A DNA stretch of 64,000 nt from Deltaproteobacteria bacterium. Its GTDB lineage: Bacteria > Myxococcota_A > Polyangia > Polyangiales > JADJMO01. The stretch lies in contig JALHOE010000011.1 in assembly GCA_022843175.1 (NCBI GenBank), positions 1 to 64,000 of the forward strand, in the 5' to 3' direction. Under the pieces are notes generated by a model that was given only the letters and a program-made list of their open reading frames with translations, searched no databases and was not told the DNA's origin. This document shows, one piece after another, positions 16,152 to 25,409 of the stretch. Position 1 is the stretch's first letter; each line of letters begins with the position of its first letter. The translations under genes and the position numbers were made by a program.

Positions 16152-16931
16152 TCACCCCACCAGGTATCCGCCGTCGACGACGAGCGTGGAGCCGGTCACG
16201 TAATCGGACGCGTCGGTCGCGAGGTACGCGACGGCGCGCGCGATGTCGTCCGGCACACCCATCCGACGGAGGGGGATCTTCGCGGCGAACTCGGCGCGCA
16301 CCGCCGGATCGCCGAGGATGCCCGACGCGCCGGGCGTCTCGATCGCGCCGGGCGCCACGGCGTTGACGCGGATCCGATGCGGCGCGAGCTCTCTGGCGAG
16401 CGATCGGGTGAGCATCACGAGGCCGCCCTTGGAGGCGTCGTAGTGGGCGAGTCCTCCGGTCGGGTGCATGGCGTCGACCGACGCGATGTTGACGATCGAG
16501 CCGCCGGTCCCCTGCTGAACCATTCGCCGAGCGGCGAGCTGGGCGCAGAAGAAGGCGCCCTTGAGGTTGACGTCGAGGACGCGGTCCCACATCGCCTCGC
16601 TCAGCTCGAGAGCGGCCATCGAGGGGAACACCCCGGCGTTGTTGACGAGCACGTCGACGCGCCCGAGCTCCTCGACCACGCAGCGAATGGCGTACTCGAC
16701 GCTGGCGACGTCATCGACGTTGCAGACGTAGCGCTGGGCGCTGTCGCCCTCCTCGATGATCTCGGCCGCGGTCGCCTCGGCGTGGGCGGCGTCACGGTCG
16801 AGGATCGCGACCTTGGCGCCGAGCTCGGCGAGCCGCCGCGCGCACGCCGCGCCGATCCCCATCGCGCCACCTGTGACGATGGCGATCCGCCCGTGCAGAT
16901 CAAAGCTTCGCGCATAGGGTGCGGTCTTCAT
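16152..16931 (-). CDS. SDR-family NAD(P)-dependent oxidoreductase
   Basis: A 259-residue classical short-chain dehydrogenase/reductase. Nucleotide-binding TGGAMGIG (about 20-27), NNAG, the catalytic Ser in NIASVDA and YDASK (Tyr-x-x-x-Lys) are all present. It would oxidise or reduce an alcohol/carbonyl substrate with NAD(P)H in the cytoplasm. Substrate unknown. It leads the SDR, universal stress and AI-2E-type unit, and is divergent from the HdeD-like gene. Confidence 0.9.
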   Translation of the reverse strand: MKTAPYARSFDLHGRIAIVTGGAMGIGAACARRLAELGAKVAILDRDAAHAEATAAEIIEEGDSAQRYVCNVDDVASVEYAIRCVVEELGRVDVLVNNAGVFPSMAALELSEAMWDRVLDVNLKGAFFCAQLAARRMVQQGTGGSIVNIASVDAMHPTGGLAHYDASKGGLVMLTRSLARELAPHRIRVNAVAPGAIETPGASGILGDPAVRAEFAAKIPLRRMGVPDDIARAVAYLATDASDYVTGSTLVVDGGYLVG

Positions 16932-16944
16932 GGCCACTCGACGC

Positions 16945-16960
16945 TGCAAGGCCCGAACCA
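16945..16960 (-). promoter_or_regulatory. sigma-54 promoter of the SDR-usp unit
   Basis: Minus-strand TGGTTCGGGCCTTGCA has the TGG and TTGCA cores with correct ten-base spacing. The -12 C is 15 bases before ATG 16931. Confidence 0.65.
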
Positions 16961-17018
16961 GCGCGCGAACGCACGAGCGATCGTGGCGACGCACGCCGTC
17001 GTCGCGCAGCTCCTGCGT

Positions 17019-17034
17019 TGGCGCGTGCGTTGCT
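17019..17034 (+). promoter_or_regulatory. sigma-54 promoter of the HdeD-like gene
   Basis: TGGCGCGTGCGTTGCT is a strong consensus match. The -12 C is 14 bases before ATG 17047. It is divergent from the SDR promoter at 16945-16960. Confidence 0.72.
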
Positions 17035-17046
17035 CAAACGTTGTGC

Positions 17047-17616
17047 ATGGCAAGGCGGCTCACCGATCGTTGGCAGGCAATCTTCTGGCGCGGCGCCGTG
17101 ACGATCCTCTTCGCGATCGGCGCCTTCGCCTGGCCGATCATGACGCTCTCGGCCGTGTTGCTGCTGTTCGGCGTGTTCGCGTTGGCGGACGGCGCGCTGT
17201 CGCTGGTGCTCGCGCTTCGCGAGGCACCGCGCACGCGGTGGTCGTTCGCGCTCCTCGCCGAGGGATTGCTCGGGATGCTCGCCGGCGGCATCGCCCTCTT
17301 CCTCCCCGGGCTCGCGCTCTCGGTGGCGTTGGCCGTGGTCTGCACCTGGGCCGTGATCACCGGCGTGCTCGAAATCGTCGCCGCGAGCGCGCTCAGCGGG
17401 AACCCGCAGGTGCGAATTCCGCTGGCGGTCGGCGGCGGGGTGTCGATCCTGGCTGGGCTCGCGATCGCGCTCCGCCCCAGCGCCGGGGCGCTCGCCGTCC
17501 TCTGGATCCTCGGCGCCTACGCCCTGGCGTTCGGCTCGCTGCTCCTCATCATCGCGGTGCGCCTGCGGGCGTCGACTTCGCTGCACGACGCGCGGCCCTC
17601 GCGATCGCCGCGATGA
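17047..17616 (+). CDS. HdeD-family membrane protein
   Basis: A 189-residue protein with six predicted membrane helices in three pairs and the family pattern (W-x-x-x-x-x-R-G near the N-terminus, WPIMTL, FGVFALADG). HdeD of enteric bacteria is tied to acid resistance at high cell density; the mechanism is not known. ATG 17047 fits the sigma-54 spacing. Its 3' end overlaps the convergent APS-kinase-like gene by 68 bases, which is long for real convergent genes, so one of the two stops may have moved late. Confidence 0.85.
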   Translation: MARRLTDRWQAIFWRGAVTILFAIGAFAWPIMTLSAVLLLFGVFALADGALSLVLALREAPRTRWSFALLAEGLLGMLAGGIALFLPGLALSVALAVVCTWAVITGVLEIVAASALSGNPQVRIPLAVGGGVSILAGLAIALRPSAGALAVLWILGAYALAFGSLLLIIAVRLRASTSLHDARPSRSPR

Positions 17617-18064
17617 CCTCATCCGGCACCTCGCGGTCTGTCGCGACGACGAGGTCGGCGTCGCTCGGGTCGACCCACGGCACGTGGACGCCCGGCATCG
17701 TCCCGCCCCCGCTGCGCGCGGCGCGGTAGAGCTCCTTCGGATCGCGCGCCTCGCACACCTCGAGGGGACAGTCGGCGAGCACGAGAAACACGTCACCGCA
17801 GACCTCGCGCGCCGCCGCACGCAATGCAGGGTCGTGCGCAGTGGCGGCGACGACCGGGAAGAGCCCCGCGTCGTGCATGCGCCGCGCGAGGTAGGCAATC
17901 GAGCGGTAGACGATCGCGCGTTCGTCCGCGGTGTACGTCGGATGAGGCGTGATCGCCCGCCGTACCTCGTCCGAGTCGACGAGGACGCCGCCCGCCGCCT
18001 CGACGACCCGGCGGGCGAGCGTGGTCTTCCCCGACGCCGGCCTCCCCGTGATCCACACGATCAT
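17549..18064 (-). CDS. adenylylsulfate kinase-like P-loop kinase
   Basis: A 171-residue kinase of the APS-kinase (CysC) type. It shows the P-loop GRPASGKT (about 7-14), DSDEVRR and the active-site loop with DPKELY that is characteristic of APS kinases. The family phosphorylates adenosine 5'-phosphosulfate. Placed after a CBS protein and an APH-type kinase and away from sulfate genes, it could act on another small molecule. Its ATG overlaps the TGA of the APH gene. Confidence 0.8.
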   Translation of the reverse strand: MIVWITGRPASGKTTLARRVVEAAGGVLVDSDEVRRAITPHPTYTADERAIVYRSIAYLARRMHDAGLFPVVAATAHDPALRAAAREVCGDVFLVLADCPLEVCEARDPKELYRAARSGGGTMPGVHVPWVDPSDADLVVATDREVPDEVIAAIARAARRAAKSTPAGAPR

Positions 18065-19146
18065 GGGGCGAACAGCATGTCGAGGTCGTCGACGTCGAGC
18101 CGGTCGCGCCGCATCACCGAGGCCACGATCTCGAAGAGCCGCGCGCGGACGTTGGGCGCCAGCGTCGGGTACCAGACCGGCGAGGCCACCACGAGCGCGC
18201 GCCAGACGAAGTACGGCGCGATCACCTTGAGCGCGTCGGTGTCCTCGGTCTCGGTCAGGTAGGTCTCGAAGAACTGGCGGAAGAGCGCGCGGAAGGGGCC
18301 GTTCTTGGGGTGGTCGGCGCGAAGCGCGAAGAACACGTAGTTGATCGACATCGCCGCGAGGTCGTCCGCGGCCTCGCCCCACTCGCCGCGGCTGCGATCG
18401 AGGAGGGTGAAGCGCCGAGCGAAGCCCTCGCCGTCGAAGAGGACGTTCCACGGGTGGAAGTCACCGTGCACGCGACAGAGTCGGTCCGGCATCTTCTTGA
18501 GCCGGTGGCGCCAGTCGACCGCCCAGTGCTCGATGAGCCGCCGCACCTCGCGCGAGGGCACGCCGCCCTCGAAGTGGTCGTCGTAGCTGTCGAGCAAGCC
18601 GGCGATGCACTCGTGCCCACCGACGAGATCGCGGAGCCGCCGGACCCACAGCTCGGGGGCGTCGCGCTTGTCGCGATGGATGCGCGCGAGGTGGGTCGCG
18701 AGACGCTCGACGCGCGCGTGGTCCTCGGGCGTGGCGACCTGGGTCGTGGCGATCCGATCCAGGTCCTTGTAGTAGGGCTCGCCGTGCGCGTAGGCGGTCA
18801 CGAGGAAGAAGTCGCGCACGTCGCCGAGCGACTTGAGGTGACCCTCGCCGTCGAGCACGCCGACGTCGAGCGCGCGGACGTGCGCCGTGAGGTGATTGAA
18901 CGTCTCCCAGGGCAGGAGCACCTCCTGCGCGCGATCGGCGAGCGTGTCGTGACCGAATCCGCCGCGGCGGGCGGTGTGGAGGACGACCTCGCTCACCTTC
19001 GCGTTGCGGAGCGTCACGTGGACGACGTCGCCATAGCCGAACTCCTTGGGGCCGGCCGCGCCGCTTATGGACTCGAGCGAGACGACCTCGCCGCCAAAGC
19101 GGTCGTGGAGGTAGGCCTCGAGCCCGGCGCGCAGCGACGTCGTCAT
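18061..19146 (-). CDS. APH-fold phosphotransferase
   Basis: A 361-residue protein of the aminoglycoside phosphotransferase/choline-kinase fold. The catalytic motif HGDFHPWNVLF (about 231-241) and the downstream metal-binding LLDRS segment are present, although the usual second Asp (DxD/DFE) is changed to Asp-Arg-Ser. Early residues include HLTAHV and a DFFLVTAYAHGE hinge. The substrate is unknown. Start and stop both overlap neighbours (ATGA), placing it between a CBS protein and an APS-kinase-like enzyme. Confidence 0.78.
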   Translation of the reverse strand: MTTSLRAGLEAYLHDRFGGEVVSLESISGAAGPKEFGYGDVVHVTLRNAKVSEVVLHTARRGGFGHDTLADRAQEVLLPWETFNHLTAHVRALDVGVLDGEGHLKSLGDVRDFFLVTAYAHGEPYYKDLDRIATTQVATPEDHARVERLATHLARIHRDKRDAPELWVRRLRDLVGGHECIAGLLDSYDDHFEGGVPSREVRRLIEHWAVDWRHRLKKMPDRLCRVHGDFHPWNVLFDGEGFARRFTLLDRSRGEWGEAADDLAAMSINYVFFALRADHPKNGPFRALFRQFFETYLTETEDTDALKVIAPYFVWRALVVASPVWYPTLAPNVRARLFEIVASVMRRDRLDVDDLDMLFAP

Positions 19147-19589
19147 GAGACCGGCCCCTTGCTGATGATGCCGCCGTAGCGATCCGACGTGGGCGCCGAG
19201 AAGTATTCCTCGAGGATCTCGGCGAGTGCACGCAGTGCATCGGTGGTGCAGAAGATGCCGACCACAGCCGTATCCTCGGTGACGATCACCGAGCCGAGCT
19301 TGCGATCGGCCATCGTGCGACAGACTCGCGCGATCGGCATGTTGATATCGACGACGTAGGGCTCGGGCGTCATCGCTTCGCGGACTTGAATGTCGACCGT
19401 TGCGCGGCCGCAGCTCTCGAGCATGCGGATGTCGCGTTCGGTGACCATGCCGACGATGGTCTCCCCGTCGACGACGGGGAGGTGCCGAATCCCCGCCGCC
19501 TGCATGCGCTGCCGCGCCTGAAAGACCGAGTCCCCCGGCCGAGCCGTTCGTGGGGAACGGGTCATGTAATGGCGGATGGATTCGTACAT
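19143..19589 (-). CDS. CBS-pair protein
   Basis: A 148-residue CBS pair (MTRSPRTARPGDSV ... HLPVVDGETIVGMVTERD; then VREAMTPEPYVVD ... GIFCTTDALRAL) with a 20-residue charged tail. It would bind AMP/ATP-type ligands. It starts a three-gene group (CBS, APH-type kinase, APS-kinase-like) and has its own sigma-54 box although the efflux genes upstream run in the same direction. Confidence 0.88.
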   Translation of the reverse strand: MYESIRHYMTRSPRTARPGDSVFQARQRMQAAGIRHLPVVDGETIVGMVTERDIRMLESCGRATVDIQVREAMTPEPYVVDINMPIARVCRTMADRKLGSVIVTEDTAVVGIFCTTDALRALAEILEEYFSAPTSDRYGGIISKGPVS

Positions 19590-19602
19590 GCGTCGAAACC
19601 GC

Positions 19603-19618
19603 TGCAAGGTTCCTGCCG
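19603..19618 (-). promoter_or_regulatory. sigma-54 promoter of the CBS-APH-APS kinase group
   Basis: Minus-strand CGGCAGGAACCTTGCA; GG and GC ten bases apart. The -12 C is 15 bases before ATG 19589. It fills the 29-base gap after the HlyD-type gene. Confidence 0.7.
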
Positions 19619-20797
19619 TCAACGCAGGACAACGCGCGCGCCGTCGTGGATGTCGTTGCCCGGAAAGCTGATGAGCGTCGCGCCGAGCGGGGCGCCGCCG
19701 CCGAGCATCGCCTCGGGCCCGTTTCGCCGCTCGACCACCACTCGACGCTTGCGCGCGCGGTCGCCCTCGACGACGAACACGGCCCAGGCATCGCCGTCGC
19801 GGAACACCGCTGCCGCCGCGGTCTTGATCGCGCTCGCCTCGCGATGCACCAAGATCTTCGCGTGTACGCGGAAGCCGTCGCCGAGCGAGGCCCACTGCGC
19901 GGGCGGGCTCATGATGTCGAGTACGACATCGACGCGTTGCTCCTCGACGCCGAGCGCCGAGAGCTTGGTATAGCCCGACGGTTCGATCGCGCGGACGCGC
20001 GCCTCCAGGGCGGGACCGCCCCAACGATCGAGCGACGCCGAGGCCCCCGGCTTGACCCGCAGCGCGTCGGTCGTGAGCAGCGTGGCGACCACCTCGAGGT
20101 CGCTCGTGTCCGCGATCTCGAGCAGCGGGGTCCCCGCGGCGACGACCCCCTCGCTCGTCTGCAGCACGCGCAGGACGCGCCCGCGGAGCGGCGAGCGAAG
20201 CTCCCAGCCGATCTCGGCCTTGGGCGGCGCGTCACCGGCCGCCGCCTGCGCGACCGCGAGCTGATTGGCGGCGACGGTGGCCGAGAGCTCGGCGGTGCGC
20301 ACGTCCCTCTCCGCGATCTTGAGATCGAGCTCCGCCTTCTCGAGCTCGACGCCCGCGAGCACGCCCTTGTCGACGAGCCCCTTGATCCGGACGAGCTCCT
20401 TCTGCGCGAAGTCCTTCACGGTCTTGGCCTTGGCCACCGCAGAGGTCGAGAGTGCGTGCGAGGCGCGCGCCGCGTGCAGGCGCGCGTCGAGCTCGCTCTT
20501 GGTGCGCGCGTCGAGCATCACCGGCGCGAGTGGGCGGATCGTGGCGAGCAGATCCTTCTCCTCGACCATGTCGCCCGGCTTGCGCGTGATCCGAGCGAGC
20601 TCGCCGGACACCGGGGCCGAGATGATGAAGCGCTCGCGCACCCGGGTGCGCGCCGGCTCTTCGACATACTCCTTGAACTCGCCCTGTTCGACCTTCGCCG
20701 TCTCGACCGGGATCGGCTTGGGCCGGAACGCATACACGATCGCCACGACGATGGAGGCGAACAGGACGATGAGCAGCGACCGACGGAGCCATTTCAT
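19619..20797 (-). CDS. HlyD/MacA-type membrane fusion protein
   Basis: A 392-residue periplasmic adaptor with one N-terminal membrane anchor ([18 protein letters not shown]), a lipoyl-like half, a long coiled coil rich in Ala/Glu/Lys (about 110-190), the second lipoyl half ([20 protein letters not shown]) and beta-barrel domains. It joins an inner-membrane ABC transporter to an outer-membrane channel. It is the third gene of the ABC-permease-adaptor operon, two bases after the permease, as in DevBCA or MacAB systems. The cargo is unknown and no TolC-type gene is nearby. Confidence 0.85.
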   Translation of the reverse strand: MKWLRRSLLIVLFASIVVAIVYAFRPKPIPVETAKVEQGEFKEYVEEPARTRVRERFIISAPVSGELARITRKPGDMVEEKDLLATIRPLAPVMLDARTKSELDARLHAARASHALSTSAVAKAKTVKDFAQKELVRIKGLVDKGVLAGVELEKAELDLKIAERDVRTAELSATVAANQLAVAQAAAGDAPPKAEIGWELRSPLRGRVLRVLQTSEGVVAAGTPLLEIADTSDLEVVATLLTTDALRVKPGASASLDRWGGPALEARVRAIEPSGYTKLSALGVEEQRVDVVLDIMSPPAQWASLGDGFRVHAKILVHREASAIKTAAAAVFRDGDAWAVFVVEGDRARKRRVVVERRNGPEAMLGGGAPLGATLISFPGNDIHDGARVVLR

Positions 20798-20799
20798 GA

Positions 20800-23148
20800 T
20801 CAGTCCCTCGTCTTGAGCACGGCAACCAAATCCAGGCGATCGAGCTTTCGTCGCACGATCAGCGCGCTCGCCAGCGCGGACGCGCCGACGATCAACGCGG
20901 CGACGGCCAGCGAGCTCGCGTGCAGGTCGGACGGGAAGCGGTACGCCTCGCTCGAGAGCAGCGTGAGGATGAGCGTGATGATCCCGCGCCCAATGAGAAA
21001 CCCGAGCGGGATCCCGAGCAGGACCAGGGTCACCAGCTCGCCCGCGAAGATGGTGGTGATCTCGCCCACCGTGAACCCGAGCACGCGCAAGCTCGCGAGC
21101 TCGCGCTCGCGCTCGGCGAGGTTGATCCGGGCTGTGTTGTAGACGACGCCGAACGCGATCGTCCCGGCGAACGCCGACAGGATGGTCGACACGAGCAGCA
21201 TCCAGCCGGCGCTGGTGTCGCGGAACGCCTTGAGCGTCGCGTCCCGCCGGTTGATCGCCATCACGGCCGGCTTGCTCTTCAGCTCGGCCACCGTGCGCTC
21301 GATGGAGCGCGGATCGACGGCGAGGAGCGCCGACGAGATCGACTCCTGCTCGCCGATCAGCCGGTGGAGCGCGTCGAGCTGCATGTACGCCGTGAGGCCG
21401 AACATCTCGTCGACGAGCCCGGTCACGGTGGCCTCGCGAATCGGATGCGCGCCGTCGAGGACCTCGAGCGACACCTTGTCGCCCATCCCGACGCCGAGCG
21501 AGGTGGCGAGCGTCGCGTTGAGCATGACCCCGGTCCCCGGCACCGCGACCGCCTGCCCCTCCACGGTGCGGACGCTGCGCAGCGTCACGCCCGCGGGCAG
21601 CGCGAAGAGGACGACCCGCTTGTCGCGATGACCGGCCATCACGCGGACCGGGATCATCCGCGTCGGCTCGACGTGGAGCACGCCCTCGACGTGGCGCAGC
21701 TCGGACACCGCCGACGAGTCGACCGGCGCGCGGAACACGACGGTGACGTCGTCGCGGAACACCTCACCGAACAGGTGCTTGATCAGGGTGTCGACCGCGT
21801 CCCCGAAGAACAGCCCGACCGCGATGATCGCCGTCGCGAACCCGACCCCGACCACCGAGGCAATGGCTCGAAGCGGCCGCCGGCCGAGGTTGCGGCTGAC
21901 GATCCGACCGATGTTGGAGAGCAGCACCGCGAGCCCGATGCGCTCGACGAGCGAGCGTCGGTAGCGCGCGGGTGAGGGAGGACGCATCGCTTCGGCGGGC
22001 GAGAGCCGAACCGCGCCGCGGATGGCCGAGAAGCCGCCGACCGCGGCGAGCGCGAGCGTCATGACGAGCGCGCTGATCACCATCGGCGCCTCGAGGCGAT
22101 AGAGCAGCGACGGGAAGCGGAAGTACTTCGTGTACTGCGCGGTGAGCCCGGTGCCGAGGTACCAGCCGAGCCCGGTGCCGAGGAGCGTGCCGAGCGCGAC
22201 GATCACCGCGATCATCTGCAGGTAGTGACCGCCGACGCGGCCGTTTCCGTAGCCGAACGCCTTGAGCGCCGCGATCTGCTCCCGCTGCGTACCGATCAGC
22301 CGCGCGAGCACGATGTTGAGGAGGAACGCCGCCACTCCGACGAAGATGATCGGCAGGATGATCGCCCAGGTCTTGAGCTCGTTGAGCTCGCGCGTGACGA
22401 AATGGTGCGAGCTCTGGTCGTCGCGGCCGACCGCGGGGAAGCCGCCGTAGGGCTGGAGCACGCGATCGACCGACGCGAGCACCGCGCGCTCCGACGCGTC
22501 GGGCGCGAGGCGCATGACGACGTCGTTGAACGCGCCCTCCATGCCGCGCGCCGCCGCGACCGCCGCGCGATCGGCCCACAGGATGCCGAAGCGGGCGTCG
22601 TCGACCGCGGCGGCGCCGGGGGTCATGGCGAAGACGTACTCGGGCGACTGCGCGAGCCCCGACACGCGGAAGGTGCGCATGCGCCCCTCGACGAGGGCGC
22701 TCACGGTGGCGCCGGGGCGGAGCTTGTGGGCCCGCGCGAAGGCCTCGTTGACGAGCGCCTCGTCGGCCGAGGCCGGCAGCGAGCCCTCGCGGATCATCGG
22801 GGTGCTCATCGTGCGCGGCAGCGACAGGAGGAGCCCGCGGATCGGCTCCTCGTAACCCGGCATGTCGAACGTGACCGGCGCTGCGACCCGCGTCTCGAGC
22901 GACGCGACGCCCGGGATCGCGGAGAGCTGACCGGCGACCTCCTCCGGGGCCCGTACGCATTGCGCGAACACATCGGCGAACCGGGTCGCGCGGTAGAACT
23001 CGTCCTCGGCGGAGCGGAGCGAGCGAAAGGCACCCACGAACGTGAGAAACGTGGCGACGCCGCACGCCACGACGAGCGCGATGGTGAGGACCTGCCCCTT
23101 GAGCCGGAGCAGATCGCGCAGCAGCTTGCGGTCGAGGGCCTTCACCAC
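20800..23148 (-). CDS. FtsX-like ABC transporter permease
   Basis: A 782-residue permease with two FtsX repeats. An N-terminal helix ([18 protein letters not shown]) is followed by a large extracytoplasmic domain, three helices (from about residue 265 to 380), then a second anchor, a second outer domain and three final helices. This long double form matches exporters or mechanotransmission pumps of lipids, peptides or lipoproteins. GTG 23148 or GTG 23145 can be the start; the latter overlaps the ATPase stop as GTGA. Confidence 0.85.
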   Translation of the reverse strand: MVKALDRKLLRDLLRLKGQVLTIALVVACGVATFLTFVGAFRSLRSAEDEFYRATRFADVFAQCVRAPEEVAGQLSAIPGVASLETRVAAPVTFDMPGYEEPIRGLLLSLPRTMSTPMIREGSLPASADEALVNEAFARAHKLRPGATVSALVEGRMRTFRVSGLAQSPEYVFAMTPGAAAVDDARFGILWADRAAVAAARGMEGAFNDVVMRLAPDASERAVLASVDRVLQPYGGFPAVGRDDQSSHHFVTRELNELKTWAIILPIIFVGVAAFLLNIVLARLIGTQREQIAALKAFGYGNGRVGGHYLQMIAVIVALGTLLGTGLGWYLGTGLTAQYTKYFRFPSLLYRLEAPMVISALVMTLALAAVGGFSAIRGAVRLSPAEAMRPPSPARYRRSLVERIGLAVLLSNIGRIVSRNLGRRPLRAIASVVGVGFATAIIAVGLFFGDAVDTLIKHLFGEVFRDDVTVVFRAPVDSSAVSELRHVEGVLHVEPTRMIPVRVMAGHRDKRVVLFALPAGVTLRSVRTVEGQAVAVPGTGVMLNATLATSLGVGMGDKVSLEVLDGAHPIREATVTGLVDEMFGLTAYMQLDALHRLIGEQESISSALLAVDPRSIERTVAELKSKPAVMAINRRDATLKAFRDTSAGWMLLVSTILSAFAGTIAFGVVYNTARINLAERERELASLRVLGFTVGEITTIFAGELVTLVLLGIPLGFLIGRGIITLILTLLSSEAYRFPSDLHASSLAVAALIVGASALASALIVRRKLDRLDLVAVLKTRD

Positions 23149-23849
23149 GACATCTGCTCCGGCTTGAGCTTGGTCTCGTTGGTCGTGACGCTCGCGACGC
23201 GCCCGTCGGCGAAGCGCATGACGCGGTCGGCCATCCCGGCGATCACGGCGTTGTGCGTGATCACGGCGGTGGTGGTGCCGAGCTCGCGGTTCACGCGCTC
23301 GATGACCTCGAGGACCTTGATGCCGGTCTGCTGGTCGAGCGCGCCCGTCGGCTCGTCGCAGAGCAGCAGATCGGGTCGCTTGGCGATGGCGCGAGCGATC
23401 GCGACCCGCTGCTGCTCGCCGCCGGAGAGCTGCGACGGGAAGTGGTCGAGGCGGTGCTCGAGCGAGACCATCGCCAGCGCCTCTTCGGGCGACATCGGGT
23501 GCTCGGCGATGTCGGTGACGAGCGCGACGTTCTCGCGCGCGGTGAGGCTCGGGATGAGGTTGTAGAACTGGAAGACAAACCCCACGTGCTCGCGGCGATA
23601 GCGGGTGAGCTCCCGCTCGCTCGCGATCTCGAGCTTGTGATCGAGGTAGTGGAAGGTGCCGCGCGTCGGGCGGTCGAGGCCGCCGAGGATGTTGAGCAGC
23701 GTCGATTTTCCGCTGCCCGACGGCCCGAGCATGACCACGAGCTCGCCCCTGAAGAGCGACAGGTCGACGCCGCGGAGCGCCACGACCTCGACCTCCCCCA
23801 TCGCGTAGGTCTTCGCGAGGTCGTGTGCTTCGAGGACGGCGGTATCCAC
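23142..23849 (-). CDS. MacB/LolD-type ABC ATPase
   Basis: A 235-residue ATPase. Walker [10 protein letters not shown]-loop FQFYN, signature [14 protein letters not shown], Walker [13 protein letters not shown] and the H-loop ITHN are complete. It powers the FtsX-type permease and adaptor downstream. I choose GTG 23849 because the sigma-54 box places it 14 bases from the -12 C, as at other genes here, and the protein then begins at the usual place ([11 protein letters not shown]). ATG 23900 is a longer alternative but overlaps the divergent promoter. Confidence 0.88.
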   Translation of the reverse strand: MDTAVLEAHDLAKTYAMGEVEVVALRGVDLSLFRGELVVMLGPSGSGKSTLLNILGGLDRPTRGTFHYLDHKLEIASERELTRYRREHVGFVFQFYNLIPSLTARENVALVTDIAEHPMSPEEALAMVSLEHRLDHFPSQLSGGEQQRVAIARAIAKRPDLLLCDEPTGALDQQTGIKVLEVIERVNRELGTTTAVITHNAVIAGMADRVMRFADGRVASVTTNETKLKPEQMSW

Positions 23850-23861
23850 GAGCCAGGGGAC

Positions 23862-23877
23862 TGCAACGCGCGGACCG
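23862..23877 (-). promoter_or_regulatory. sigma-54 promoter of the efflux operon
   Basis: Minus-strand CGGTCCGCGCGTTGCA. The -12 C is 14 bases before GTG 23849. Its -24 end overlaps that of the divergent box at 23871-23886, so both cannot be filled by RNA polymerase at once. Confidence 0.7.
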
Positions 23878-23886
23878 CTCTTTGCA
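23871..23886 (+). promoter_or_regulatory. sigma-54 promoter of the leader-usp-CBS-ATPase operon
   Basis: CGGACCGCTCTTTGCA. The -12 C is 14 bases before ATG 23899, which opens a 27-codon frame ending on the ATG of the universal stress gene. Its -24 end overlaps the divergent efflux promoter. Confidence 0.65.
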
Positions 23887-23898
23887 GCGTGCTCCCGC

Positions 23899-23982
23899 AT
23901 GGTGTGGACGAACGACGCGGACCGTCGAGGCGGAGACGCCGACGCAGAACCTGCGCCCTCGGGCGCAAAGGAAACGCCATGA
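23899..23982 (+). CDS. 27-residue leader ORF before a universal stress gene
   Basis: ATG 23899 opens a short frame of 27 codons ([20 protein letters not shown] to SGAKETP) whose TGA overlaps the ATG of the universal stress gene as ATGA. The ATG is exactly where the other sigma-54-driven genes of this island start, 14 bases after the -12 C. It has no ribosome site of its own, so it would be read from a nearly leaderless mRNA. The peptide is acidic and not recognised. It may serve only to carry ribosomes to the next gene, or be chance. Confidence 0.4.
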   Translation: MVWTNDADRRGGDADAEPAPSGAKETP

Positions 23983-24437
23983 AAATCGAACGAATCCTCG
24001 TCCCCACCGACTTCTCCCCGTGCGCCGACCACGCGCTCGAGTACGCGCTGCTCTTGCGCGAGAAGCTCGGCGCGAAGCTCACGCTGATGCACGTGTGGGA
24101 GGTCCCCCAGGGGATCGGCATCGAATCGATGCCGTTCATCGCCATGCAGGGCGGCGATCGCGTCAGCCTCATGGACTACGTCCGAGCCGAGGCCGAGAAG
24201 TCGCTCGCCGAGCTGGTCGACAAGCTCGCCAAGCGCGGCATCGAGGTTGGGTCGAAGCTCGTACCGGGATACGCGCCGCTGATGATCCTCGAGGCCCAGA
24301 AGGACTACGACCTCATCGTCATCGGCACCCACGGCCGCGGCGCGATCGCGCATTTCCTCCTCGGCAGCGTGGCCGAGCGCGTCGTCCGCAAGGCGAAGAC
24401 CCCCGTGCTCACGATTCGGGACGAGAAGAAGTCATGA
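23979..24437 (+). CDS. universal stress protein
   Basis: A 152-residue single UspA domain with [20 protein letters not shown] at the start and the ATP-binding [22 protein letters not shown] good ribosome site (AAAGGA) lies six bases before ATG 23979. Its stop overlaps the CBS gene (ATGA). It leads a universal stress, CBS and ATPase set. Confidence 0.92.
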   Translation: MKIERILVPTDFSPCADHALEYALLLREKLGAKLTLMHVWEVPQGIGIESMPFIAMQGGDRVSLMDYVRAEAEKSLAELVDKLAKRGIEVGSKLVPGYAPLMILEAQKDYDLIVIGTHGRGAIAHFLLGSVAERVVRKAKTPVLTIRDEKKS

Positions 24438-24859
24438 ACGCCCGCCTGGCCAGCGAAGCAGTGATCACCGCGACTGCCGACTGCTCGGTCGCGTCGCTGG
24501 CGAGGAAGATGCGGCGCCATCACGTCGGCTGCGTCGTCATCGTCGCGCGCGGACGCCCGATCGGGATCGTCACCGACCGCGATCTGGCGCTCCGGGTGGT
24601 CGCCGAGTCGCTCCCCGCCACGACGCCCGCCTCGGCGGTGATGACGCCCGATCCGGTCACCGCGCGCGCAACCGCGGGCATCGAGGCGATGCTCCGCGAG
24701 CTCCGCAAGGCGGGTACCAGGCGACTGCCGCTCGTCGACGACGCCGGCCGACTGGTGGCGATCGTCACCCACGACGATCTCGTGCGGGTCCTCGCGGGCG
24801 AGCTGAAGCACCTCGGCGAGAGCATCGAACGCGGCGTCGACTCCACGGAGCTCCGATGA
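24434..24859 (+). CDS. CBS-pair protein
   Basis: A 141-residue CBS pair of the inosine dehydrogenase-like type: SVASLARKMRRHHVGCVVIV ... GIVTDRDLALRVV, then SAVMTPDPVTARA ... RLPLVDDAGRLVAIVTHDDLVRVL, and an acidic tail. It overlaps both neighbours by four bases (ATGA). As a sensor of adenine nucleotides it could tune the neighbouring stress protein or ATPase. Confidence 0.9.
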   Translation: MNARLASEAVITATADCSVASLARKMRRHHVGCVVIVARGRPIGIVTDRDLALRVVAESLPATTPASAVMTPDPVTARATAGIEAMLRELRKAGTRRLPLVDDAGRLVAIVTHDDLVRVLAGELKHLGESIERGVDSTELR

Positions 24860-25404
24860 CCCGACGCATCGTCATCACCGGCGGCCCCGGCGGCGGCAAG
24901 ACCGCGCTGATCGAGCTCTTGCGCAAGAGCACGCCGAATCACGTCGGGTTCGTGCAGGAGTCGGCGTCGCTCCTCTTCGGCGGCGGCTTTCCCCGCACGC
25001 CCGACGGACGGGTGCGGCGCGCGGCGCAGCGGGCGATCTTCCACGTGCAGCGCGAGCTCGAGGTGATCGCCGACGGAGAGGTCGTCATCTGCGACCGGGG
25101 CACGCTCGACAGCCTCGCGTACTGGCCGGGCGACGAGGCGGAGTACTGCCGCGAGGTCGCCATCGATCGCCGCGAGGAGCTCGCGCGCTACGAGGCCGTC
25201 ATCCACCTGCGCACGCCGGGGAACGGCAATGGCTACGGCCACCAGAACCCGCTGCGCATCGAGACGCCCGAAGAAGCACGCGTCGCCGACGAACGCATCG
25301 CGCACGCCTGGCGCGACCACCCGCAGCGGTGGTTCATCGAGCCGACCACCGACTTTCTCGAGAAGGCCAACGCCGCCTCCGCCATCATCCGCAGCCTGCT
25401 CTAG
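24856..25404 (+). CDS. AAA_28-type P-loop ATPase
   Basis: A 182-residue ATP-binding protein. The P-loop GGPGGGKT (about 9-16) is followed by FVQESASLLFGGGFPR and a Walker B-like VVICDRGTLDSLAYW. The layout matches AAA_28/NadR-like nucleotide-binding proteins, some of which are small-molecule kinases; function here is unknown. It ends six bases before the convergent kinase gene. Confidence 0.8.
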   Translation: MTRRIVITGGPGGGKTALIELLRKSTPNHVGFVQESASLLFGGGFPRTPDGRVRRAAQRAIFHVQRELEVIADGEVVICDRGTLDSLAYWPGDEAEYCREVAIDRREELARYEAVIHLRTPGNGNGYGHQNPLRIETPEEARVADERIAHAWRDHPQRWFIEPTTDFLEKANAASAIIRSLL

Positions 25405-25409
25405 CGGCG

